From the NCBI GenBank assembly GCA_014526335.1, contig JACTAT010000014.1, positions 2,348,840 through 2,412,839 of the forward strand: a stretch of DNA of 64,000 bases. The letters run 5' to 3'. The notes under the pieces were generated by a model that saw only the letters and a program-made list of their open reading frames with translations, had not been told where the DNA came from and did no database searches. Each line of letters starts with the position of its first letter. The stretch's first letter is position 1. Source of the stretch: Chrysaora quinquecirrha. Its lineage: Eukaryota > Cnidaria > Scyphozoa > Semaeostomeae > Pelagiidae. Position numbers and translations under genes: made by a program. Positions 1 through 14,200 of this stretch are shown piece by piece.

Positions 1-1704
1 ATATCCACACAATTGAAAACAGCTTCGCAGCAAACGATCTCGGGGTGATGTCTCCATAACTAAAAGTAAAAATTGTGGATGCAAATTAGAGTGCAAGAAC
101 CTCAATTAATGACCACCTCGATGTAACGGACATCTCCAAATAGCGGGCAAATATTTTTGCTTTTACAAATGTTATTTCTTTGTTGAAAAAGATCTCTTTA
201 ACCTTTAGAGTCCCATAGGCACAGATCTGTGCCCATTCGACATCCCCTCAAATTTTGGTCTCCCCTCGCCAAAGTAAGGTGATTCCCATGCATATTTCAC
301 TGATATCACCATTATTAATGACTCTGATTGACGTGTGTGTGGTTGTCAAGGGCAATAAAATGAAAACAAGCTCATAAAAGGCTTGAAGGCAGCGCCGTTG
401 TTTAACGACCATAGGCAATGAATTTGGTCATATAGGTGTTCGTTATATAACGGTGCAAAGCACAAGTGACTACATTACATACCGACACATAAGAATCTAC
501 ATTTATCGACAACTAACTGTTAGAAATTATGTATTTTCCTTGTAAATGAATAAGAGCCACTATTGCCTGACAACCAGAGATATTGAGTAGCAATAAGGGG
601 ACTCTTATCGCTCACTTACTTCGCTAACTTCTTTCATGGACTCCACAAACATTGCATTCAGAGCATCGAGAATAGGGGCTTGCTAAAAACGTTGAACCAT
701 GGTTTATTTTCACGTTTTCTGCTGTAGGTCCTCTTTTAAGAACCACCTTAACCCTGATTATGGTAACATTTCATTACCTAAGAACCTTAAGAGTCTGTGT
801 TTAAAAACATCTGCTCTTATGTCCTGGAATTTATTGCCGAGCGAAGGCTTTGCTAATAGAAACATTAAGCAAATAGTTGATACAATGTGATGGCAGGTTA
901 GTTTGAAATCCCTACCCAACTGTTGTCATTGTAACATAAGCCCACCAAAATCCTCGCCAAACGCCTTCGGCCACTGATGCAGGGAACTCTTCAGGGTTTG
1001 ATGTGCAGTCCTAGAAACAAACAAGATTTCTGTCACTCAATCTCAGAAACAGTATGTACTATGAAATGAAACACTGACTTTTTAGGCATGGGTAAGGGTA
1101 ATCTGTTTTACACTAACTAAATGTTAACTACATTCTATCACAATGTAGGTCTCTGTGGCACAGTTGTTAGCGTGCAGGATTCACAACGACAATGTTGTGG
1201 GTTCCAGCAACGTTATTTCCACTGTGATTACAGAGATAACAATCTTGGACAAGTTGTTAACACAAATGTGCCTTCCTCGCTAAGGTGTAAAGTTGGTACC
1301 TCGGTAATGAAAGCAACAAAATTTGACAAGCGCCGAATGTGGCTGCACGCTGTTAAAAAATACTTTCCAAGGAAGAAAAAAAAATGCTTGAGCTGAGGGA
1401 GTAATAAGATTGTATAGCGCCTTAGAATATTGAATTATAATTAGGGTGCTATATAGATGAAATAACCTTTACCTTAACCTTACAATAAAGAGCTATAAAG
1501 GCTATTTGTTCTGGTTCGTAATGTCGGAAAAATAAAGATAACATGTATCTATTGGCCCTTGCCAAAAAATTGGAGACACTTTGTTCTTGGTATGTTTTGC
1601 GAAAGTACCTATTGGTTATCTGCTTCAGCTACTTGAGCTTCCAGCCATTCAACTCAATAATGAAAACTGCTACTTTTGAAATAAGTCGTATCTTACTATT
1701 ATTG
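1..1704. other. Intron of the FN3 receptor gene (no exon seen)
   Basis: I looked on the minus strand for a pore-loop exon (TVGYGD-type) and saw none. The plus-strand frames here have no recognisable protein. The region is taken as intron. Confidence 0.5.
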
Positions 1705-1710
1705 ACTCAC

Positions 1711-2231
1711 CAGACTCCAAACAAAGAATCCAGCAAGTGCAGCAAAGATAACATTAACCACAATAAGAGGCCACATTGACATCAAGGCATTCTTCATGGC
1801 CGTACTTCGGCTAATGATTGTAACCTTCTTCAAAACAACCATAGCAGCGGCTGGATGATCAACAACAGGCAGAAACTTCCCACCAGTCAGAAAGTTAGTC
1901 TGCATCGTCCTCCCATGCAGGGGAAACGTAAAATCGACAGTTTGATCGACATTATTTATGCATTCCTTCTCAGAAACTTTTTGCGATTTCTTTCCAGCCT
2001 TGTCAATGTCGAAATGCACCACAGAATAGCCATGTCCTCGAGGTCCATTGCAATTGCCACAACTCCATATTGCCATGTCTCTTAGATAACCAGCAAGCAA
2101 TCCTTTTGGTACAAAAGAAAGGTTGGAAACCACAGAGGAACCAGCAGCAGATCCACTGAGATCTTTGTCAAAGTTATATGGGGGAAGACTCCACCAATTT
2201 GTGTACAAGTGCTTGACACAGCGACATGTTT
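1711..2231 (-). CDS. Exon 27: Cys-rich juxtamembrane region and transmembrane helix
   Basis: 521 bases, phase 1 in, phase 0 out. It starts KTCRCVKHLYTNWWSLPPYN, has a SCGNC cluster and KECINN, and ends in the hydrophobic helix MWPLIVVNVIFAALAGFFVW followed by a GTGAGT donor. I recognise no named domain before the helix. In cnidarian proteins I recall, a helix like this precedes a K+-channel/iGluR-like pore loop; that exon is not present in 1-1710, so the pore is only predicted. Confidence 0.8.
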
Positions 2232-5200
2232 CTAAAAAAAATAAAGTTTATACTTTATTCGTAGAGGAACAGGTTGATAATATTGCTTGTAAAAACCAGT
2301 TTCGTAGCATGGGGCAGAGGGGACGAATTGTCACGGGCGCCAAGCAAAAGAAAAGAGCTGACAAACTATCGTCGACTGGCTCGCCACTCCAAAAAATCAA
2401 CAAATTTCAAGAGCAATTCTTCATGAAGTCAACGTGCCGTCCGGTTCTTCTAAGAATACCTTGCATCACCCTTAAATAATAATTGCTACAAAAACCATTG
2501 AAATCTCTATCATTGTGGTGCTTGCTATGTTTGTTCTAAATTAACATTCATCCTTTCTCATCTACCCTTTCGTACATATTACATAACTAATTACGCAAGA
2601 TGACAACTTCGTTTGTATAAGATTGATCAAACATTTTAGGTCAAACATTTAAGATTTGCTTGTAATGTTTGAGCGTTTGACCACGTCATAAAACATTAAG
2701 GCCCTAAAAACTCACTTGCTAAGATTGGTTCTGATAGTGGTCCATTTCCTTTACTAGTAAATGCAGTGATTTGTATTCTGTAAGTACAATACGTCGGTAG
2801 ATATTCCAGATAAGTGCTGCTTGCACTGATAGGCAGTGTTTTCACAATCATTTCACTAATAGGAGTCTCTTTATCTGCTTCTGATACTTTGCTGTAGAAT
2901 ATTCTATAACCCAGCATAATGCCGTGTCTTGATTCCGTTGGGACTGGAGACCATTTGACAAAGATTGAGAAAGGCCCAGTGTAGTCGATTGCCTTGACGC
3001 TTTGCGGAGCCTTACTTGGAACTGAAATAATAAAATTGAAGTATTTAGAAAAATTTTCGCTGACGACGTCATTCTCACTCAGAAGTCCTAAGAAAACAGT
3101 TTGTACCACCTACAAATTCGTGGTCTGCAATTCTAGGTTTGCAATGATCTTGATAGCAAAAACGCAGATATAAACTTCAGCAAAAATACGACTTTCTTGA
3201 TTCGGCAAACAACATGACAACATGTTTAATTCAACTACAATCATCTTCAGTTGCAATTTAAAATTTAGTTAGAAAATTGTAAATCGCAAATTTCTAACTA
3301 AATTGTTAATTGCAACTGAAGATGATTGTGGTTCAATCGAAACATGTTTTCCCGAATCAAGAGAGTCGTATTTTTTCTGAAGTTTATATCTAGGTTTGCT
3401 TCGCTCTTTGTTTGCTTTTTCATATGTTTTGATGGAGTTTTTTTTTTCATTTGCAGCCTCATTTTCTTTAGGCTTAGTTGGTTTGGTTTGTTCTAAAGCT
3501 TTTGCCAAAATCGAGGCTCATGTTTGACTTCAAGTGAAATTATGATCAATAAAGGATATGCTTTTCTCATACCATCTTCATCCGTCCTCAGTGTGATATT
3601 AGCACTGATTTTTCCTTGTCCTTTTGATGTTGCGCCATAAACTCGAACGGTATAAAATGTCCATTTCCTCAGGTTGAACAATATTGTTGAATTATGTGGT
3701 GCATAGACAATCTTGCTTATTTCTGGAGAGTCAGGACTCAAGGTTTCTCTGAAATGAAACAAGAAAATTAGAGACAATAATACAGAGTTAATAGCAAAGT
3801 AGATAGAATATCGTCGATTACTCAATAATTGAGGAATTTTATACAGGTTTCAGTTTGGGCTGGTAACTGTCTCGTCTACTTACAAACACGAACAGATATA
3901 CGTATATCAAAATCTTTCATCCTTATATCGAAGTATCCAATACTCTTAGGTGTCTGATTGCTGGAGGGTTGGAATGGACATCCAGTGGGAACAGTATTTA
4001 TGATCTAATTGGCGGGGCCGAAAAACGGAAATTTGTTGGTAAAATCTGTCAGAAAACTGCTGAAACGCAGGACGAATGGGCCCTACAGCGTCACAAGACG
4101 GACACGTTTGAAACGGTCGCAACCCCAAATCACCCCAGAGACAACGCCCAATGAAGCCTTTAACTGTCCTGAAAGTTTTTAGCGTAATGTATTGGACAAA
4201 ATGTATTGTGGGGGCCTATTTTAGGTTTGCGGCTTCTTGGCTTCGACCCCTATTTAGTGTACGACTTACGGATTTGAATTGCTTTTTCTACGGCTTGCGG
4301 TTTCAGAAAAGTTGCGTCTTGCCTTTCTTGGTGTGTATTGACGTCGGTTTACTGTATCATGCATGCAGCTGCAGCTTAAGCGAAAAAAGGCTACATACAT
4401 GAATTTCACAAGGAATGGACGTGAAGAGGGCTCAGCCAAGCGATCAAGCGAACAAGCGAACCGATAAATGTCTATTGACAAGCTATTGGAGCCTTAAGTG
4501 TTAGCGCCACGAGTAATATTAATCGGTACCGGCTTAGCGATTCGGCTTCAAGCTGATTTTGTTCGGTTTCGCGGCTTCTTGATCCCTATGATATGCCCGC
4601 TATTGAATGGTTCTAATATAATTTCTCTAAGGTTGTAGATGTATCAGATTGTTGTGGTTGCATGAATCGATATTGCAGTCCTTTCAAATCACATGAAATG
4701 GCCTAAAGAAGTCGCAAAACTACTGTGAATACCTGTAGTAGACAATATATTTGACAATGATGCCATTGCGATATTCCCAGAGAATTTCGTCCCATTCAAT
4801 ATACAGTCTAGTTGAGCTGATTTTCCATCCTTTTATGAAATTTGGCTCTCTAGTAGGTACTAGAATGAAAAAATGAAAATAACCTAAATAGTTGATCAAG
4901 TATTTAGACTTACGTCAAAACGTTTTAGTAATTCGCAAACTATACAGTAATAACTTCAGTTCAGCTATAGTATTTTATACAGGTGAACAAAGAGGGTAGA
5001 CTCTTTCCTCTATTAGTTAAGCTATTAAGAAAGATCCTCGATTAGAAATTCCGCTACGTATTAGATATGCTTTTTCTGTTGTGTAATTTTGTGTTTTTTA
5101 CTGTAATGATACGATATTGTGTCAAAATGACAAGTACTTTGAGTTCGTTTATGTGATCTTTGAAAACAGTAGGAAAACGTGAATAGAATAATTGCTAACT

Positions 5201-8200
5201 GACCATTTTCCTTTGTAGCAACATAAATGGCTTCTCCTAACACGCCATGTCCTTTTATGGTATTTCCGGCGACATTTATGGAATAATTTTTGGAGGCATC
5301 AAGACCAGTTAAGGTGAAAGACATTCTTGTGAAGTTTACACCATAAGTACCATTACCAAGCGTGGCATTAGCATTAATTGTTGCGTTCATCTTTGCGGCA
5401 CTAAGATACTCCAAGCTCAGTGTTATGTTATGGACAACGTCTTTCGTTACTCTGCTGTAGAATATTGTGTAGCCGGTCAGATTTCCATGTACACAGCACA
5501 CGGGTACTTCAATGGAAGGGTTGTATTTGATTGGTATTGGATCCCATGATACAAGGATGGTGAACGCGCTTGTTGCGTTTCCTGTTACGTTGAAGGCTGC
5601 AAGACTTGGAACTGCAAAAATACATACAATGAATAATGGTATATAGAGGAATTTCTAACAATATAGAATCGTATCTAAGGATTCATAATGATTTACATTA
5701 TGCGAGTGTTTCGTTAATTGCTTAGTGCCGCCATTGGTTCAAATGATGATGGTAAAATTTTAGAGAGGCTTGGGAGTAATACAAACATTTTGTCACTAGG
5801 AAGGCAAAACACGTCAACAAAGTGGAGAAGGCGCTGTTTGATTTTTTGATGGTATACAAGAATAAGAAAGTTTTCAATCCTTTAAACCTAAACGTTTTCT
5901 ATTCAGTATATACAAGTGCAGCTTCTTACGAAACATAAACAGCCTCCTTCTACTGCCTTCTTAAAACTATCATTTGAAAACGACAGCAAGATTTTTTACA
6001 ATGTCTGCAAAGCCTTATTGAAAACCTTCTAGCTCGGAAGCAGAACGTTTGAGAGACCTGTCAAACCTGAAAGATATGTTTGTAATTTTCAATAGCTACT
6101 GGCTTTTGCTTGGCTTATATGATTCCGTTACTCAAAGCGATTCTACGAGAACACGTACTGTAGGACAGCAAACATCTATCCTTTAAAACTTACCATCTTG
6201 GTCAGTCATTGCATAATCAGCAAAGGTCCAAGGTCCAGTGCCTGGTCTTGTATATGCAGTTAAATGAATTGTGTATTGCATGAATTTCATCAGTCCTTTC
6301 AGCTCATATCTCAGCCTCCTTATGACATCGTCTATTTCTACTTGAATAGGAGGTCGGTAAACAACAGTGTAATTCCCAGAGAAATGATACATGTCAAGCC
6401 ATTTCACAGATAAAGGGTGATTAGAGCGTGTTATCTTGTAGTAAATTGCATATCCTCGGATTTCTCCCTTGCGTTGCATGAAAGGAAGTTCATTCCACTC
6501 GATAAGTAGCGAAGTTGAGCTTGCATTGACGACAGAAACATTCTGCGGTGCGATTGCAGGCCCTAAAATGAAATTGCATATCAGAAAGCTTGTACCCCAT
6601 TGTAATGTAGCTGGTACAATATTGTATACAATGTCTTACAAAAAATAGCGTAGTATAGAAACGGATAAAAACATCACACTTGAAACTGCTAAGTTGGGGG
6701 CTAAGGGTCCGACCGGGTAGTAGATCGAGGACAGGAACACGATAGGGGGCAGATTGATGTAGTAATAAGAATTTCGAAATAATACATTTTTTTACTTCTT
6801 CACGTTAAAAAAGGTAGTGAATTCCCAAATTTTCTCGCAAAACACAAAGATATAGATGAAAGGGTATTCAAAAAAGAAAGGGGGTTTTTCTGAAGGAAAA
6901 GGTATTCACTTATAAGAAAATGGCATTTTCTTTAAAGCCCCAGCCAGACAATCAAACATTGTTGGTAAAACATTTTGAGGTTTTCTTTATTAGCAACGTT
7001 TGACCGTTGGGCAACATCACAAAACATTGCTTGACAAACAGAATTCGCTTAGCAATGTTTTTGAAAAGCTTAAAAACATTTAAAAATGTTGGACGAGCAA
7101 TGTTTTGTAATGTGGCCTAATGTGACAAGCATTTTGCTTGATTAGAACATTTCTAATGTTTGACAAACAATGTTTGTTTGTTTGGCCATGGACTAAGAAT
7201 TGTGAGAGGAATTGCAAAGAAATTTTATCAACTAACTTTTGCTACCCAATGTAGTAGGGCTGGGTTTCAATTTGCAATGTATGTTAATTTTTGTTTCCCG
7301 TATTACTTTTGTTTATTCAATCAGACAGTGTTTCAACTTAAGGAGTCATTCAGTCAGACAGTGTTTCAATCTGAGAAGTCGCACGAAAGCTCTCTCCGTT
7401 CTTATCTCAGAAGTCTGACTACACGGTTTTTTTTATAATTAACACCTTTATAAGGAACTCGAGGCTGAAAATTCCCAAAAAATTAAGGAGCTTTAACTGC
7501 CGAGGCTCGGATGAAAACTAAGAATAATTTTTTTCAAGAACAAGACGAGTTGTGCAAAACAATAGCAGAATAACAATGTTTTTCCCATCGTTCTTCCAAA
7601 AAAGACTCCATTTATATTTCAAGTTAGAAAATGAAGCAAGTTTATATCAATTTGCTGTAAAAATTAGTATTCAAACATATCTCACGAAAAGGAACTGCAT
7701 AAGGAACTTCAGCCTCATTTTGTTGAAAAATTAAGGAACTCCAGCCTCAACTCAGAGTTAAGGTTCCTTATAAAAAAACGTGTAACAGAAATAACAGGGA
7801 AATGGATATACTACATTACGTATAGTATGGTATAGTAAAGTAAAAAATAATATAGGCAAGTATGGTAGCGTAGTTTAGTATGAGGTGGTACAATAAAATA
7901 AACTTACTAGATTCACTTGTCCAGAGATGAATTCTCGTCTTCACTCCGTAACCTTTGATCGTTTTAGCAGCAATTTCGATCGTATAGGGAGTGTATGTGA
8001 CCAGGTTAGGGATATCGACGGACAATTGGTTTGGCGCTAAACTTAACTGACTAGTACTGTCACCTAAAAAGATAAAATGAGATTGTTAAGTCTAATGTTT
8101 TCTGTATAGCGACATATGCGTAATGTAACGCGTTTTTTAACAAGAAAGAGGAAATGAATCCATGTTTTGGATAAAACTCACGAGATACCGTATACCTACT

Positions 8201-11200
8201 ATTTAACGCCCTTAACCAATTCACCTCCCACCTCCCCCATTTATTGCAGCAGGGTGATATAAACACCCCTCTTTTCAATTTCCCCATGAAACGCCCTTCG
8301 GACTTGAAATAATGTTAATTTGAAGTTTCTACATATACAGTTTATACACAGAGGCGGATCAAATGCACCACTAAGAAAGTGAAGATGAATTCCTATTGCA
8401 TTTTCAACACCAACCGGCTCGCAATCAACTTTCATGCAATCCAAGAGAAAACCAAAAATTTGAAAACGAAAGACTACATTCGTACATTCTTAGAAAACAG
8501 ATTTTTTTAAATTATCCAAGGTCGTATGTTTTCAGAGCCACAATATACAGTAACTGCTTTCGAAAGTCAATAACGAAAATCCATAGTTAGCTAAAAACAA
8601 TGATAGCTCTAAATCAGGTCGCAAGCAACTTACCCGCCACTGGGTATCGCTTGCTATACCACAGTTCATATCCAGTAAGTACTCCATGCACACAACATGA
8701 CGGCATGCCATTGCTAGGCACTGGTTTCCATTCGATACGAAGGGTCGTAGATGTTATCGACTCACCAGTTAAATTGGCTGGGGAAAACTTGGCACTAAAA
8801 CACAAAAGTAAGAAACAATTGACTACCGTGGCTGATTTGGAGAAAACGCCAACCTGTTCGAAAAACGCGGCAAAAATGGCTGCAGCTTTGGTAATTGACA
8901 AATTATCGCAGAAGATCGCTTTTCAACAATGGACTATGTTGTCAATTTGCTGAAATTATGCACTAGCTTCTTGGTATCCCTAAGAAGTAGTTGCTACAGC
9001 CTTCATGTCGATAGATTATTTTCTAAAAATCACCGATCAGCCCTGAATGTACACAATGTAGACATTAGCCTTGCTTTGCCACCATCACATCAAGCAAAAT
9101 AACCCACCACGGAAGTACAAATTCATCACAGTACGCAAAAATACCACCACACCAAGCATAATAATCCACCACATCAAGCATGATACCCCAGTACAGTAGT
9201 GCTTATCCAGCACATTACACAAAAAATACCACCACATCAAGCAAATAATCCACCACATCAAGCATGATACCCCAGTACAGTAGTGCTTATCCACCACATT
9301 ACACAAAAAATACCACCACACAAAGCATAATAACCCATCACATCAAGCAAAATAACTAACCACAGTAGTGCTTATTGACCACAATACGCAAAAAATACTA
9401 CCTCACAAAGCATAATAACCAACCACGTACCCAACAGAACGCAAAAACTTCAACCCCACCAAGCATAATAACCCATCACATCAAGCAAAGTAACCATAAT
9501 AATCCACCACATCAAGCATGATACCCCAGTACAGTGGTGCTTATCCAGCACATTACACAAAAAATACCACCACATCAAGCAAATAATCCACCACATCAAG
9601 CATGATACCCCAGTACAGTGGTGCTTATCCACCACATTACACAAAAAATACCACCACACAAAGCATAATAACCCATCACATCAAGCAAAATAACTAACCA
9701 CAGTAGTGCTTATTGACCACAATACGCAAAAAATACTACCTCACAAAGCATAATAACCAACCACGTACCCAACAGAACGCAAAAACTTCAACCCCACCAA
9801 GCATAATAACCCATCACATCAAGCAAAGTAACCCACTACAGTAGTGCGTATCCACCACAGTACGCAATGAAAACCAACAGTAGAGCATATAGGTTCGCTA
9901 GGATGCTCGGAAAATAACCAGTCATCTACTTACAGTCCTGATCCGTATGAGTGACAATTTCCGGACTGAATGGACCAGGTCCTTTACTTGTTACTGCACT
10001 AACTTTGATGCTGTAATTCACGTGTTTGTACAGGCCAGGAATATCAAACTGTAACAATGGCTCATATTGTGTGTGGTTCATCCAGGGTCCATTGCTGTTG
10101 GCCATTCGTACTGAGATTATATAGGCATAAACAATGCCATTTGAGTCTTCATATGTCACTGGTTGCCAGTTTGTTAGAATACTCGTTGACGAAGAGAATG
10201 ATGCTGTAAGATTCTGCGGAGGAGCAGTGGGAACTGAAAAAATAAAGCTAGAATTTGAATCTCAGAAAATTTAAGACGTAACGTTACGCCCTGGCTTAAC
10301 GATCAAACATTGTTGGTCAAACATTTGAAATTTGCTTGTCAAACAAATGTTTGACCGTTTGGCCACGTCCAAAAACATTGGTCGTCCCACATTTTCTGCT
10401 TGCGTCAAGCAAAAAATGTTTTTTACCTTTTTCAAAAACATCACGCCACAAATTTAACTTAGTTCTGCTTGTCAGGCAATGTTTGATTGTTTGGCCGCCT
10501 TTCCAACATTGCTTATCAGACATTTCGTTTGTTATTGTCATGCTTTAACAACTTGGAACATTTCGGCACCCAGCAACATATCTTAACAACAAGCCATTCG
10601 TGTTTGCGCATTCGTAAAGGCTTCGCTGTTCCAAAATGTTGGACAACAATGTTTTTGGACGTGGCCAAACGGTCAAACATTTGTTGTAAAGCAAATATAA
10701 AATGTTGGACCAACAATGTTTGATCGTTTGGACAAGGCGTGTTATAGACATACACAGATATGTAAAAAGCAAAAATAAAACGATTGGTGTCGAAACAAAA
10801 GAGAAGCATGAAATCGACACAGTTTGTATTTTTATGTCAAAAATTTATCAAGTTCAGACAAGTCAGTTTCATGAAAAACCATTATGAAATTGACATATCG
10901 ATACCTGTCTGGATATTTTTCAGAAACGAGTAACAACAAAAATGACTTACAAATTATTGCCAAAAAAAAGGAATAAAGATAGCACGTCATCTTGTATGGA
11001 TGAAATTTCGAAAGCGCTAAATTGAAGCAGCCACCAACCATGCTAGTTTTGCGTGTCTCTCGCTACAAATTTTGCCGCGGGCCACAAAGTTTCCGAAGTG
11101 GCTAAACCGGGAGACATCGAGGGGACATGTCACGCGTGACATTCTCCCCTAATTTAGCCAGGCCTTTAGTGTTTTAGGTACTCATGTTTTCTTTGGGCTT

Positions 11201-14200
11201 CTGACATAATTGAAAGCTCGAAGGGATAATTCGAAACGGTCAGTGTGCAATAGATGTTTTCTCTATAGCCAGAGGACAACAAGAGAAAGAATCTGGAAAC
11301 GACCCGTGTTTAGACTTATTCCGTGTTATTTTCGCTCCGATAGATAGGACGCTCAGGACTACTTTGAGCATTAGGCCATAAAATTCAATTCTTTAAGTAA
11401 ATAATTGCTGCTGCAACTAAAGGCTGCCGTTGCTGTTTGTGAAGAGTGGGACTTATGTAACGAGTCTAGGCCAACCATAGAATAAGATTTAAGGATTAGA
11501 AATAAGGGCTAGTATTAGGGCGTTTTATTGAGTTGTTTGGGAAAACACGTTTTTCCCGTGCACGGCCTCAGCTAAACTGCATTTAGGCCGGGGTGTAGGT
11601 GTCGGGAAAAAAATTTAAAACAAGTGGTTTAGCAAGCAATTACATACCGCCTTCATCAGTCTGAACAAGTAACGGTTCGCTAACCGGTCCAGCTCCTTTG
11701 CTTGTTGTTGCTTGCAGGGCAACTGTATAGTTTACATATGGCTCAAGGTTGTTTAGCAGTACACCAGTTGAATTACCAGGGACTGAGACGGACATGAATG
11801 ATGTTACATTAGTTAGCGAACGTCTGCTTCTGTGATGAACGTGTTTGGCGGTCAATAAATCAGTCTCGGTTGCGTCAACTGCAATATTACTTTCCAGCAA
11901 AGAAGTTTCTTGGAAAATGCTCCCCTCACTGGCAGGCCATGGGTAGTAACTATCTTTAATGTATACTGTTCTCCTCATGCAGTTCCCGTAAATTCTGCCT
12001 TTATTATAAAGGGACCTGACATCTTGCTGTAGATTACTCTCTTCATTGGTAATGAAATCCACGCATTCTTCAAGGTTTCTGACGCCTACTGCTACTGAGC
12101 GCCGTCTTCGTGACTGTTTCGTTGCATTTCTTCTTAATTCTTGGAGCATTTCAAAATACTGGAGTCCATTTGGCGTACGAACCGGACCTGTTCTTCTAAA
12201 CAACTGGTAGAATACCGTGACGGTTTTGATCAAACCATTTTGATCCTGATCCGGTACGCTAGACCATGCTATTGAAAGCCCGGTTGATGCGGTAAAATGT
12301 CCGGTGATGGCAGCTGGTGGTGCAGCAGGAGCTGAAATAAAAAACACGGAGCATTCAGTTTAAGGTTCTGGGGTTGGGTTAAAGAGATTTAACTCCTTGA
12401 GAAAGCTAAACGATCTGTTGCTCCTCGGGGATGCATGAATAATTTATCTTCCGAAGGCATCTGGATCAAATTTATCTTCAGAAGGTATCAGCATTTCCAC
12501 GGTTAAAGTACAGACAACAGAGAATTTAGGTTAACCCAAAGAATGCCTTATACTGACTAGATATAAGGGTTTTAAAAGGAATCGACTTGCCAAAATCTAG
12601 CCCTGATTAAAAGAAATTTGCAGCGTCAATCAAATTTACTATAGGGTTCTTAAAAAACTATGTTTCGTTGTGGAATACTATTATAAACGATCTGCTTCCA
12701 TAAAAGAAGAAATTTTGTAGAAAGTTACTAATACAGTGAAACCCCGCATGAAAGTATCTGTGACTTTCTATAACAGGCCGATAAGGTTCTTATATAACGG
12801 ATGTGTAACAGGTAAGCCTCAAAACGTTTTTAAATTTGTTATGTAGATTTTAAGTTAACAGAGAGTCTACAGTATGTGCAGTGCACGAGTTATACACATT
12901 AGTGTGCCTCTTCTGCTTAAATATTCTCAAAAATCTGTAAGCGATTATAGTTAAGCAAATTTACAGTCATACATATGATTTGAATATTTGTACTGCGCTA
13001 TGTTGTAATGATGTTAAAATAGATACAAAGATTTGCAGTCTTTAATTATCTTTTGCAAGAGAACCCAGTGGTTCTTATACAGGGTGGCCCAAAAAAAGGA
13101 CCCCCTTAGGTAAATAATTTCTGTATAAATATTCTCAAGGAGGAATTTTATCAAATTTATATCAGGTAATATTCAAGTCAGGTGCGCTATTGTGTAGAAA
13201 TATGTTGGTGATAAGAGCTTCCATCTTGGCGCAATGGGACATGAAATTCATGATGCCCAAAAACCAGCTGTTTATATTCCATCATTGAGTACTGTACTGC
13301 TGTGCGTGAAGGAGAATCATTATCCCAGAGTAAAATTGTCATGACCATTAATGTATGGTCAGTCATATTAGTGAAATGTTTTGAGCAGGATTGAGGACAT
13401 TTTGAATATCATTTGACTGAAAGAATGAGTTTTTTGATTTTTCTGTTTTGTTGCGTAAGGATTACGTAAGGGTATAAAGTTGCATATTTTGTTACAGTAC
13501 GTTGGATTGTAAAGTTTTAAAGTCAATTTATTCAGAGATACTAACCCAGATTATCATGATATTTACACGATATATCTCACTTGGGTTGAATATCATGTAG
13601 TATTAATTTCATGAAATTCCAGCTTAAGAATAAATTATTAATAAATTAATTAGTTAAGGGGTCCCTTTTTTTGGGCCACCCTGTATATAGGGTGGTTATT
13701 TAGATGCAGTGGCGTCGCCAAGGGGGGGCACAGGGGGAGGGGCGGCCACCCCCAATCATCGACAAGATAGGTTTTTTATATTGGCTAAAAATGATGTAAG
13801 AATGTCGTAGGGTACGACTCCCTTGTTTGTTCTTAAAACCACGCCCTTATTTTCTTTGACCACGCTCTTTTGCCCCCTACAATATTGGATGTCGGGCTGC
13901 GCCACTGATAAGATGAAAATCAGCGTGGAAGTTCTTAATATACAGTTTTATTTAAGCGAGTTTATACTGTATAGAAAGACCAGATTCGAAAGCTGAAGCT
14001 TACCATCTTCGTCAGTCAAAGCAGCGGTGACAATATAAGGACCAAGACCAATCTTGGTAAATCCAGCAACCTCTATACGATACCATCGATATTCATCCAA
14101 TCCAGTCAAATTGTGATTAAGAATGCCTTCACCTTCAATAGTCATATTCAATGTAATGTTATTGACAAGATGTGTGTACTTTAAAACGTAGCCGAGCATT

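Noticed and set aside
8060..8590. Several 60-75-codon frames on both strands
   Set aside because: They lie in the intron between FN3 exons 20 and 21 and have no protein-like pattern.
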